From Fluctibacter halophilus (GTDB taxonomy: Bacteria; Pseudomonadota; Gammaproteobacteria; Enterobacterales; Alteromonadaceae): a DNA stretch of 64,000 nucleotides. Position numbers and translations under genes: made by a program. Position 1 is the stretch's first letter. Each line of letters starts with the position of its first letter. Where the stretch lies: assembly GCF_020687825.1 (NCBI RefSeq), contig NZ_JAJEWP010000005.1, positions 62,001 to 126,000 of the forward strand, written 5' to 3'. The notes under the pieces are model-generated. The model saw nothing but the letters and a program-made list of their open reading frames with translations, searched no databases and had not been told where the DNA came from. Below are positions 53,982 to 61,813 of the stretch, in pieces.

Positions 53982-55225
53982 GCTTAATTAGCGAATTAGC
54001 TAAAAACGCTGCGATTGCAGCACAAACACTTTCTATCCTTGATGAAGCCCGTAAGAATGCCGTGCTGGGTGAGATGGCGGCGCGCATTCGTGACAACAAA
54101 GCGGCGATCATGGAAGCCAACCAAAAAGACCTGGCTCATGCCAAAGAGCAGGGACTGTCCGATGCAATGATGGATCGTCTGACCCTGAACGATGAGCGTA
54201 TCGAGGACATGGCGCAAGGCATCGAAACGGTCGCCGAGTTACCCGATCCTGTTGGCGCAGAGCGCAGCCTGGGGCAGCGTCCCAATGGCCTGGAAATCAG
54301 TAAGATGCGCGTGCCATTGGGTGTGGTATGTATGATTTATGAGGCGCGTCCGAACGTGACCGCTGATGCCGGTGCATTGTGTTTCAAATCAGGCAATGCG
54401 GTGATTTTGCGTGGCGGTAAAGAAGCCTTGGTCAGCAGCATGGCTATAGCCCGTTTGATGCAGGATGTTCTGAAGGAACATGACTTGCCGGAAGCGTTGG
54501 TCAGTGTGGTACCCGATCCAGACCGTAAGCACATGATGGAGTTGATGGAGCAGCGCGACTACATTGATGTGATCATTCCGCGCGGTGGTGAAGGCCTGAT
54601 CAACTTTGTGACCGATAACAGCAAGGTGCCTGTTATTCAGCACTTCAAAGGTGTTTGCCATCTGTATGTGGATAAAGATGCTGATTTTGTCACCGCAGTG
54701 AAATTGTTGTTGAACGGTAAAACCCAGCGCACAGGGGTGTGTAATGCCATTGAAGGATTGGTTGTACACCGTGAAATCGCCGATCAGTTCCTGCCCATTG
54801 TGGCGGAGGCGTTGTCGCGCAAAGGGGTCAAAATCAATGCCTGTCAGCGCGCCGCTGAGCATTTTGAAGGCTGTACCGTGTTGGCAGATGATGAATTCGG
54901 TGAAGAGTATCTGGCACTGGAGATTGCCGTCAGAGTGGTGGACGATATGCCGCAGGCGCTGCAACATATCCGCCAGTTTGGCAGTAACCATACAGAAGTG
55001 ATTTGCACCCGCAATGAAAAGACCGCCCGTCTGTTCCAGCGGGCAGTCGATGCGTCGGTGGTGATGGTAAACGCATCATCCCGTTTCTCTGACGGCAGCC
55101 AGCTAGGTCTGGGCGCCGAGATCGGTATCGCAACCACCAAACTGCACGCGTACGGACCGATGGGTCTGGAATCCCTCACCACTGAAAAGTACCTTGTGAA
55201 TGGTACCGGACAGGTGCGCGCCTAA
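53978..55225 (+). CDS. proA: Gamma-glutamyl phosphate reductase
   Basis: ProA reduces gamma-glutamyl phosphate with NADPH to glutamate semialdehyde, which cyclises on the way to proline. The aldehyde dehydrogenase fold is clear: MIYEARPNVTADAGALCFKSGNAVILRGG (key part EARPNVTADAG), IPRGGEGLINFV and the catalytic Cys in RTGVCNAIEGLVV. The length of 415 is standard. It is coupled to proB by a 4-nt overlap and ended by a strong terminator. proC is not in this window. Confidence 0.97.
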   Translation: MSLISELAKNAAIAAQTLSILDEARKNAVLGEMAARIRDNKAAIMEANQKDLAHAKEQGLSDAMMDRLTLNDERIEDMAQGIETVAELPDPVGAERSLGQRPNGLEISKMRVPLGVVCMIYEARPNVTADAGALCFKSGNAVILRGGKEALVSSMAIARLMQDVLKEHDLPEALVSVVPDPDRKHMMELMEQRDYIDVIIPRGGEGLINFVTDNSKVPVIQHFKGVCHLYVDKDADFVTAVKLLLNGKTQRTGVCNAIEGLVVHREIADQFLPIVAEALSRKGVKINACQRAAEHFEGCTVLADDEFGEEYLALEIAVRVVDDMPQALQHIRQFGSNHTEVICTRNEKTARLFQRAVDASVVMVNASSRFSDGSQLGLGAEIGIATTKLHAYGPMGLESLTTEKYLVNGTGQVRA

Positions 55226-55240
55226 CCGAACAGTCGGATG

Positions 55241-55269
55241 AAAAGGGCGCAGTTTTTGCGCCCTTTTTT
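55241..55269 (+). terminator. Rho-independent terminator of putP-proB-proA
   Basis: A run of A, the stem GGGCGC/GCGCCC, a 7-nt loop and six T follow the proA stop by 15 nt. Confidence 0.92.
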
Positions 55270-55388
55270 GTGCTTAACTTTCTGTTCCAAGTACCTTTTG
55301 TTGCACGCCCGTGAGGCTGGCTCTAGGATAATCTGTGCAGATACGCGCTATTGACGCGCTCAGCATTTCCATCGTCGGAGACACCAAT

Positions 55389-56585
55389 ATGTCAGAACAG
55401 AGCGGTCCATCAGCGTCCCAGCCTTTTGTGCGCTTGGTTACCATGTCAACGCTGACCAAACTGGCAGATGTGCTGATCTCGGCAAAAACCACTCTGCCTT
55501 GGTTGCTGGGTCACCTTGGGGCGCCTGCGTGGATGACAGCGTTGTTGGTGCCGATACGTGAATCCGGCGCACTGATCCCGCAATACATCATCAAACAACG
55601 CACCGCTGATTGTCGGGAACGGGTTCGGCTATGGCAAACAGGGATACTGATTGAAGGTATGGCCGTTTTGAGCATGGCCCTGATTGCGATGACATTGACA
55701 GGCCCCATGGCAGGTGCCGCCATCCTAGTGGCGCTAGGCGTGCTGAGTGTGGCCCGGGCGCTGTGCTCCCTAACCAGCAAAGACATGCAAGGGGTGTTGG
55801 TTGAGAAAGGGCGTCGTGGGCGCCTGGTCGGCATGGCCAGTAGTCTGTCGGGGATATTGAGTTTGCTTGGTGCCGGCTTGCTGCTATTTGGCGAACAGGT
55901 TATTGCGCAAGGGGTCATCACTGCGCTGTTGTTTGTTGCGGCGATGGGTTATCTGGCCGCGTTGCTACCGTCCTGGGGATTGTCCGCTGAGTTGAAAGAT
56001 TCACAGGGCGAGGGCACTGCTTCACTGTGGCATAGCATACAATCCCATCCGTCACTGCGTCATTTGATCATCAATCGCTGTCTGCTAATGCACGGCGCCC
56101 TTATTGCACCTTACTTTGTGATGCAAGCTCAAGGGCAAAGCGGTTCCTTGTCACTGGCCTATTTCATCATTGCCAGTGCCTGCGCGACATTCTTGTCTTC
56201 CTACGTCTGGGGTCAGTTATCAGACCGCAGTGCGGTGCTGACGCTGCGGATCGCAGGCATCGCCTGCGCGGCCGTGGCGCTGGTGTTCTATCTGGATGTT
56301 GCAGGGTCCGGTGTGTGGGTATCGGTACTGCTGTTTTTCCTGCTGTCATTATCCTATGCCGGTGTGCGTACCGGGCGAAAAACCTATCTGCTGGACATTG
56401 CCGAGGGTACAAAGCGGACCGAATTTGTTGCTACCGCCAATACCTGTGTTGGTTATGTGTTACTCGCATTAGGAGGGCTCTATGCCTTGCTACATTCAGT
56501 ACTGGGTCAACATCTCACGGCGCTGATGGCCGGTCTGATGTTGCTGGGGGTTGTTCACAGTCGTTGGCTGCAACGGGAAAAATGA
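55389..56585 (+). CDS. Major facilitator superfamily transporter
   Basis: The 398-residue protein has about 11-12 membrane helices. The block KGRRGRLVGMASSLSGILSLLGAG and the loop with TGRKTYLLDIAEGTKRTEFVATANT (key part RTGRKTYLLDIAEG) suit an MFS carrier with the cytoplasmic A-like motif poorly conserved. I do not recognise the subfamily or substrate. The ATG at 55389 was chosen because GGAG is spaced 8 nt upstream. It is a single gene behind the proA terminator. Confidence 0.75.
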   Translation: MSEQSGPSASQPFVRLVTMSTLTKLADVLISAKTTLPWLLGHLGAPAWMTALLVPIRESGALIPQYIIKQRTADCRERVRLWQTGILIEGMAVLSMALIAMTLTGPMAGAAILVALGVLSVARALCSLTSKDMQGVLVEKGRRGRLVGMASSLSGILSLLGAGLLLFGEQVIAQGVITALLFVAAMGYLAALLPSWGLSAELKDSQGEGTASLWHSIQSHPSLRHLIINRCLLMHGALIAPYFVMQAQGQSGSLSLAYFIIASACATFLSSYVWGQLSDRSAVLTLRIAGIACAAVALVFYLDVAGSGVWVSVLLFFLLSLSYAGVRTGRKTYLLDIAEGTKRTEFVATANTCVGYVLLALGGLYALLHSVLGQHLTALMAGLMLLGVVHSRWLQREK

Positions 56586-56774
56586 ACCGTTGGGTATGCA
56601 GACCTTGGGCTGTTTGCGTTAGGGGTGTCGCACATTAGCGACGAATGTGCTGTGAGTAGCGCAAGTCTGTTTTAAATAAATTCATATAAATCATGTGGAT
56701 ATGAGCTTTTTGCTCACGTTGGCATGAAATGAGCAATGTCTTCTGTCGACGAAAAGCTCGGCTAAGGAGGCAGA

Positions 56775-56972
56775 ATGTTAGGTTGGGCAATAGTGTTTTT
56801 TTTCATTGCCGTCATTGCGGGCGTTCTCGGCTTTGCAGCTGTTTCCGCCGCCGCTGTGGGTATTGCAAAAGTATTGTTTTATCTGTTTGTGGCATTTTGG
56901 GTAATTTCAGTATTGACCAATGCCCTGCTTGGCCGAAGTAGCAAAACCCTGAGTCTAAAAAGGAGAATATAA
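56775..56972 (+). CDS. DUF1328/YtjA family small membrane protein
   Basis: A 65-residue protein with two membrane helices (about residues 2-29 and 33-51), matching the DUF1328/YtjA family, which is stress-associated but of unknown function. A strong AAGGAGG box precedes the ATG. Its TAA stop shares a base with the ATG of the next gene (TAATG), so it is coupled to the acidic lipoprotein. Confidence 0.88.
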   Translation: MLGWAIVFFFIAVIAGVLGFAAVSAAAVGIAKVLFYLFVAFWVISVLTNALLGRSSKTLSLKRRI

Positions 56973-57256
56973 TGAAGACTGTAGTGAAACTTGTTCCATT
57001 CAGTGTGTTGATGGTTGCGTTGCTGGCCCTGGGAGGCTGTGGCGAGGACGACACAGCCGAGGATACCGGCAAGAAAGTGGATGAATGGGTTGCTGAATCC
57101 AAGGATGCGCTGGAAGACGCAGGTGATGACGTTAAAGACCTGGCCGAAGACGCCAGGGATGATCTTGATGATAAGGCGACGGATGTCGGCAACGCGATTG
57201 AAGATGCCTGTGAGAATGCCAAAGAGCAACTAGATACCGAAGACAAAGATTGCTAA
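56972..57256 (+). CDS. Small acidic helical lipoprotein
   Basis: A 94-residue protein with a lipobox LALGGC (Cys at about residue 23, Gly at +2) and a mature part dominated by Asp, Glu, Ala and Lys with heptad-like repeats (VDEWVAESKDALEDAGDDV, then DLAEDARDDLDDKATDV), so a long amphipathic, acidic helix is expected. It is coupled to the DUF1328 gene, with AAAGGAG upstream. The role could be in envelope stress or in tethering; I do not recognise a family. Confidence 0.78.
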   Translation: MKTVVKLVPFSVLMVALLALGGCGEDDTAEDTGKKVDEWVAESKDALEDAGDDVKDLAEDARDDLDDKATDVGNAIEDACENAKEQLDTEDKDC

Positions 57257-57271
57257 CGGTGCTTTTTTGAT

Positions 57272-57304
57272 ACACAAGCAGCCGACAACGTCGGCTGTTT
57301 GTGT
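57272..57304 (+). terminator. Long hairpin after the DUF1328-lipoprotein operon
   Basis: ACACAAGCAGCCGAC pairs with GTCGGCTGTTTGTGT (one G-U pair) around a 3-nt loop, giving a 15-bp stem 15 nt after the stop. A clean T run is lacking after it, and T6 precedes it, so its strength is uncertain. Confidence 0.65.
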
Positions 57305-57526
57305 ATTTGTGGTCCGGTGTCTATCAATAGCGACTACTGAGTGCGCGAAACGAAAGACTGGCTTGAATAGCCATAACATGGGCAAGCTTTAGCGCTGAAA
57401 AAGCACGTCGCCAACATGCAGGGGTGTGAATACCCGTTTCACGGCAATACTAAAAAGTCCCTGTAACGTGACGGATCCGCAAATGCTTTGCTATGTTGGA
57501 TGTACACAAATAAAAGGAGAAACACA

Positions 57527-58090
57527 ATGACAGCATTACGCTATGTCAGTATTGGGTTGATGGCGATGATGTTGCTGGGCTGCGCCGCTCAGCAGGGCCA
57601 AAGTGTGGCGGAACGTCGTTCAGCGGTGATGACGATGCAACAGGAAGTGCTGCAGCAGTTGTATGCCGAAAAACCCAGTGTGAAGTCGCAAATCCGCGAC
57701 GCAGTGGGCTATGCGGTGTTTGACAGTGCCAATGTGAATTTAATCTTAGCGAGTTTCGGCGGCGGTTACGGCGTGGTGAAAAACAACCGTAGCGGGGCTG
57801 TGACCTACATGAAAATGGCAGAAGCCGGACTGGGATTTGGCGCGGGTGTAAAAGATTTTCGTCTGGTGATGGTGTTTCACGAAGCAGCCGCTTTATCACG
57901 CTTCATTGAACATGGATGGGCGTTTGGTGCACAGGCGGATGCCGCCGCAAAGGCCGGAGATAAAGGCGCCGCTGCCGGAGGGGAAGCAACGGTTGACAAC
58001 ATTACCGTGTATCAGCTGACGCAGTCAGGGATCGCCTTGCAGGCGACCATCAAAGGCACCAAATTCTGGGTCGATGACGAGCTAAACTGA
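57527..58090 (+). CDS. SYLF-domain lipoprotein (YSC84-like, lipid-binding)
   Basis: The 187-residue protein has a lipobox (MMLLGC, Cys at about residue 18) and an SYLF-like region of about 150 residues, as in lipid-binding YSC84-type proteins: AVGYAVFDSANVNLIL, GGGYGVVKNNRSGAVTYMKM and the final GTKFWVDDELN. The ATG at 57527 has an AAAGGAGA box upstream. Upstream about 220 nt holds no gene. It converges on the phosphatase-lipid kinase gene. Confidence 0.82.
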   Translation: MTALRYVSIGLMAMMLLGCAAQQGQSVAERRSAVMTMQQEVLQQLYAEKPSVKSQIRDAVGYAVFDSANVNLILASFGGGYGVVKNNRSGAVTYMKMAEAGLGFGAGVKDFRLVMVFHEAAALSRFIEHGWAFGAQADAAAKAGDKGAAAGGEATVDNITVYQLTQSGIALQATIKGTKFWVDDELN

Positions 58091-58109
58091 ACCTGTTCAA
58101 CGTGCCTTT

Positions 58110-58130
58110 GATGGAGGTTATTCCTCCATC
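58110..58130. terminator. Hairpin between converging genes, overlapping a stop codon
   Basis: GATGGAGG and CCTCCATC form a perfect 8-bp stem; the stop codon of the minus-strand gene is in the 5-nt loop. There is no T run. It may be a bidirectional transcript end. Confidence 0.45.
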
Positions 58131-59743
58131 GGGGCACAGAATACCCGCAGTGAGCGGGGCACAATGGTAACCAGCACTTCGTTATCAGTGTAAGGTTCCC
58201 CGTCAATCACATACTCAATGGTGTCCTGGGAGCGAATGCGAATGCGGCGCGCCCGGGTGTAGTGTACATCATCGGCCAACGCCTGATTGGCAAGGCCGCT
58301 CAGCGCCAATTCAAACATGCTCACCAGATGGTTCTCCGGGCGGGCATCTTCTGCCAGCCAGGTGATGTCAAGTAAGCCGTCTTCAATATCTGGGGCTCCA
58401 CCTCCCTGTGCCAATACTGTGGTAAAGGGGGCTGCGTTGGCAATCACCAGGCTGCCGGTATTCAGCGGACGCTCTGCTTGCTCATCCAGCTTTACAGTGA
58501 GGGCCATTTGCTGGTTGCGTCGCACCGCTTCCCATAGCGCGTTGAGATAGGCAAATTGACCCGACATGTCTTTTTGTTCCCGGTTCGCGGCAGAAATCAT
58601 TTGTTGTTCGAAACCAATGCCGGCAACCAGCAACATCACTCGTTCGTTACAGCGCGCGGTATCAATGGTACGCCGGGTACCCTCGGCGATGTGGGAACAG
58701 GCCACTTCCACCGGCAACAGCTTACTGCTGCTACCGTAGAGAACGTGGGCCAGCGCGTTGGCAGTGCCTAACGGAATGATACCCAGGGTCGCTTCCGTGT
58801 TGATCAGGGCGCTGGCGACCTCAGTGACCGTGCCATCACCACCGCAGGCGATCACATTGATTGCGCCGTTTTGCAGGGCCTTCTCGGCCAATGCAGTGCC
58901 ATTGACTGACTCGCTGGTTTCGACCGTTTTAAGCAGGTAATGGGGACTGAGAATTTGTTCGATTTCCCGCCGGTAGGTTTGCCATTTACCCCCACCGGCT
59001 ACCGGGTTGGCAATTAGCCAGGTGGTGGGGCGTAAATCCAGAACAGCGTCGCGATGCACATTCTCCAACGCCCGCAGTTGCGCCCGGTTCAGGGCTGCGG
59101 TGGTCCGTATCTGCTGGATCTGTTCGAGGACTTCTCGCACGGTGCGCTGACGATCTTTGGCCAGCAGGTAGGCGGCCATAACCAGTACTGAACGACCTCG
59201 TCCCAAAGCACAGTGGATCACGACTCCCCGCGATTGGCGACGTTGATACTCTACCCAGCGAATGGCTTGTAACAATTGCCCAGGGGGAGGGCTTTGATGA
59301 TCGAGGACCGGAATGTTGAGGTACGCAAGTTCCTCCGACTCGGCGGTCCAATCCAGCCCGTCAAATTCCGCGGTGACATCCAGAATGGCCTGAACCCCTT
59401 TGGCCTGTAAGGTGTGCACATCTGACGGGAATAACCGGCAGGCCAGATATAGTCCCGGTTGGATTTCCTGAATGGCCGGTACCTCATCCCGCTTACGTTG
59501 CCATAGGTTGTAAAACTGTGCGCCAAGCAAGAAGGGAATGAATAACCAACGGACGTACAGGGGGATCGAACCATTCGCCCGTTTGCGAAATATCCCCGGT
59601 GCTTTAAAAAGATAGGCGACGGAGACAGCCAGCAGTGAAAAGCCAATCCACAAGCACAGCGCCTGTAGCAGCCACCATGGCAGATACCAGGCCAGCGCAG
59701 CAAATGCCGCAGCCGCTACCAAGTAATATTTGATGATGAACAT
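58118..59743 (-). CDS. Fusion of dual-specificity-type phosphatase and diacylglycerol kinase-like domains
   Basis: The 541-residue protein has two N-terminal membrane segments (about residues 5-48, and 62-80), a dual-specificity phosphatase domain with the Cx5R site HCALGRGRS (about 178-186), and a C-terminal lipid kinase domain (from about 245) with NPVAGGGKW and the GGDGTV motif, plus PLGTANALA. The combination suggests an enzyme acting on a lipid or lipid-phosphate at the membrane, both adding and removing phosphate. A GGAT box precedes the ATG. Substrates are not known. Confidence 0.87.
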   Translation of the reverse strand: MFIIKYYLVAAAAFAALAWYLPWWLLQALCLWIGFSLLAVSVAYLFKAPGIFRKRANGSIPLYVRWLFIPFLLGAQFYNLWQRKRDEVPAIQEIQPGLYLACRLFPSDVHTLQAKGVQAILDVTAEFDGLDWTAESEELAYLNIPVLDHQSPPPGQLLQAIRWVEYQRRQSRGVVIHCALGRGRSVLVMAAYLLAKDRQRTVREVLEQIQQIRTTAALNRAQLRALENVHRDAVLDLRPTTWLIANPVAGGGKWQTYRREIEQILSPHYLLKTVETSESVNGTALAEKALQNGAINVIACGGDGTVTEVASALINTEATLGIIPLGTANALAHVLYGSSSKLLPVEVACSHIAEGTRRTIDTARCNERVMLLVAGIGFEQQMISAANREQKDMSGQFAYLNALWEAVRRNQQMALTVKLDEQAERPLNTGSLVIANAAPFTTVLAQGGGAPDIEDGLLDITWLAEDARPENHLVSMFELALSGLANQALADDVHYTRARRIRIRSQDTIEYVIDGEPYTDNEVLVTIVPRSLRVFCAPMEE

Positions 59744-59889
59744 CTTGGATCCTTTTTAAGTGTGGATGTCAGACCATGCTAATTTGGCTTGTCGTTACCC
59801 CTACGAACATCCTTTGTTACAACCGGAAATAATTCTGAGCTTCACTTTATCTTACACTGTGTGCAATCCCAATGATCAAGGATAGAAAG

Positions 59890-60813
59890 ATGTTTTCATT
59901 TAAGAAGTCAATTGCACTGTCGCTGGTGTTGCTGGTGAGTCTGTGCAGCCAGTCGGTACTGGCGGGGGCAACCCGGTGGGTGCCTTTTGAACTGGTGCAA
60001 GGACGCATTTCCATTCCCATCGAACTGGATGGCGTCAGTACCCGTGCCATTCTGGATACGGCATCAGAATTTAATGCCATAAGCGAGTCTTTCATTCAAC
60101 AACACAACCCCGACGTTGCTGAAGGCAAAATTATTGAAATTCGCACCGTGTATCGTGACGAAAAACGTCAAAGTTACAACGAAGTCGACATCGAGATGTT
60201 CGGCGTCGACTTTACCATGGACAAGCTGGTATCGATTGACATCGGTGTACCCGACACGGCAATTTTGCTGGGTGCAGGTTTCTTCGATGACTTTATCATT
60301 CAGATAGATTACCCGAATGAGCGACTGCGCCTGTTGAGCCCTGGCAGTGTTGATTTGGCAAAATTAAAGAATGTTGAGTCTCAAACTCATCGGGAAAACT
60401 ATATGCCGATCGTCAAAGCGTCTCTGAATGATGATGAAGATGTGTGGCTTGTGCTGGATACTGGCCTGAGTGGCGGCGTGTTGCTGGAACGCAGTATTGC
60501 TGACGACAAGGGCTGGTTATCGTCAGCTGTTAGCCGCCCGACCCCGGACGTGCTTGAGCTAACTCAGGTCGATACCTTTGCCTTCAACAAGGTCACTATT
60601 GGCCCGTACGAACTGGACAATATTGAAGGATGGGTGCCGGTTGCCGGACAGGATATGCCCATCACTAAAACGGGCAAGGCGCAAGGAGCAACCCGCATCA
60701 AAGGCAAGAAAATTGACGGATTGCTGGGCAACGATGTGCTGCAATACTTCGTCCTGACACTGGACTACAAATACGGCCATGTTCACCTCGGTCTGGCTGA
60801 AGAGACTAATTAA
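59890..60813 (+). CDS. Exported retropepsin-like aspartyl protease with two domains
   Basis: The 307-residue protein has a signal peptide (to about residue 24, VLAGA) and two pepsin/retropepsin-like halves. The first has ILDTASEFNAISESF, where the active-site DTG is DTA; the second has VLDTGLSGGVLLE. Two halves in one chain could form a monomeric active site, as in pepsin, or the domain may only bind peptides. ATG 59890 follows AAGGA. It is upstream of rarD, which has its own leader. Confidence 0.78.
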   Translation: MFSFKKSIALSLVLLVSLCSQSVLAGATRWVPFELVQGRISIPIELDGVSTRAILDTASEFNAISESFIQQHNPDVAEGKIIEIRTVYRDEKRQSYNEVDIEMFGVDFTMDKLVSIDIGVPDTAILLGAGFFDDFIIQIDYPNERLRLLSPGSVDLAKLKNVESQTHRENYMPIVKASLNDDEDVWLVLDTGLSGGVLLERSIADDKGWLSSAVSRPTPDVLELTQVDTFAFNKVTIGPYELDNIEGWVPVAGQDMPITKTGKAQGATRIKGKKIDGLLGNDVLQYFVLTLDYKYGHVHLGLAEETN

Positions 60814-60825
60814 TCTTGTATAAAG

Positions 60826-60889
60826 GGGGATATGGCATTGCAATTTACGGCCGTATCCCCGACACTCTCGGTCTCTTCTTTCCCGAGAG
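60826..60889 (+). promoter_or_regulatory. Two-hairpin leader upstream of rarD, candidate cis-regulatory RNA
   Basis: Hairpin 1 pairs 60826-60836 with 60850-60860 (11 bp with one G-U, 13-nt loop). Hairpin 2 pairs CTCTCGG 60865-60871 with CCGAGAG 60883-60889 around an 11-nt pyrimidine-rich loop. The second stem ends 6 nt before the rarD ATG and buries the only purine-rich (GAGAG) ribosome site, so it may control translation. Confidence 0.45.
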
Positions 60890-60895
60890 CTTTCC

Positions 60896-61813
60896 ATGTC
60901 CGATAAAACCGCAAAAGCTGGCGTTTTGTTCGCGATCGCAGCGTATAGCATGTGGGGCGTTGCGCCCATGTATTTCAAGCTGCTCACCCATGTCCCTGCG
61001 ATGGAAATCCTCGTTCACCGAATTGTCTGGTCGGTGTTGGTACTGTTGATCCTGGTCTTGGCGCTGGGCCAGTGGCGCAAGGTCACCACGGCGTTGGGCG
61101 ATCTTAAAGTGTTGCGGGTGCTATTGGTGTCCGGGATATTGTTAGCAGGTAACTGGTTATTGTTTATTTGGGCAGTGAACAACGATCACCTGCTGGATGC
61201 CAGTCTGGGCTACTATATCAACCCGTTGCTGAACGTGTTTCTGGGGCGCCTGTTCCTGGGGGAACGCCTGCGTCCACTGCAACAATTGGCTGTGGTGGTT
61301 GCGCTTATCGGTGTAACGATTCTTGTTGTGTCATACGGGCAAGTACCCTGGATCGCATTGGTGCTGGCGGGTAGTTTCGGGGTGTACGGGTTGTTACGCA
61401 AACAAGTGGCAGTGGATTCCATGCCCGGGTTGTTGGTGGAAAGCAGCATGATGTTGCCTTTTGCGGTGGCCTACTGGATTTGGTTCGCAGGACCGGCCAG
61501 CGACTTGACGACCAATAGTCTGTCGATGAACCTGATCCTGATCAGTGCCGGTATTGTCACCACTGCCCCGTTGCTGTGTTTTACCGCAGCGGCAAGACGG
61601 ATCATGTATTCAACGTTGGGTTTTTTCCAGTACATCGGACCCAGCATGATGTTTGTGCTTGCCGTGGCGTTGTATAACGAGCCCCTGAGCCAGGCGCGGC
61701 TGATCACCTTTGCCTTTGTTTGGACAGCGCTGGTCATTTTCAGTCTGGATTCGTTGCGCAACTATCGCCAGGGACGTAAAGAACTCAAGCGTTCTCAACA
61801 GGCGGCGTCATAA
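60896..61813 (+). CDS. rarD: EamA-family transporter RarD
   Basis: RarD is a ten-helix DMT-superfamily permease (EamA family) of the inner membrane; its substrate is not settled. The 305-residue protein matches RarD: GVLFAIAAYSMWGVAPMYFKL, HRIVWSV, NWLLFIWAVNNDHLLDASLGYYINPL (key part ASLGYYINPL) and FFQYIGPS. The ribosome site GAGAG lies in the leader hairpin. Its last 29 nt overlap the converging diguanylate cyclase gene. Confidence 0.93.
   Translation: MSDKTAKAGVLFAIAAYSMWGVAPMYFKLLTHVPAMEILVHRIVWSVLVLLILVLALGQWRKVTTALGDLKVLRVLLVSGILLAGNWLLFIWAVNNDHLLDASLGYYINPLLNVFLGRLFLGERLRPLQQLAVVVALIGVTILVVSYGQVPWIALVLAGSFGVYGLLRKQVAVDSMPGLLVESSMMLPFAVAYWIWFAGPASDLTTNSLSMNLILISAGIVTTAPLLCFTAAARRIMYSTLGFFQYIGPSMMFVLAVALYNEPLSQARLITFAFVWTALVIFSLDSLRNYRQGRKELKRSQQAAS

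Noticed and set aside
54389-54991. A 200-codon minus-strand frame inside proA
   Set aside because: It lies fully within the strongly supported proA gene, is antisense, and has no domain or ribosome site.
57305-57526. Gap before the SYLF lipoprotein gene, searched for a small gene or sRNA
   Set aside because: Only very short frames without ribosome sites and no clear promoter-terminator pair were seen.
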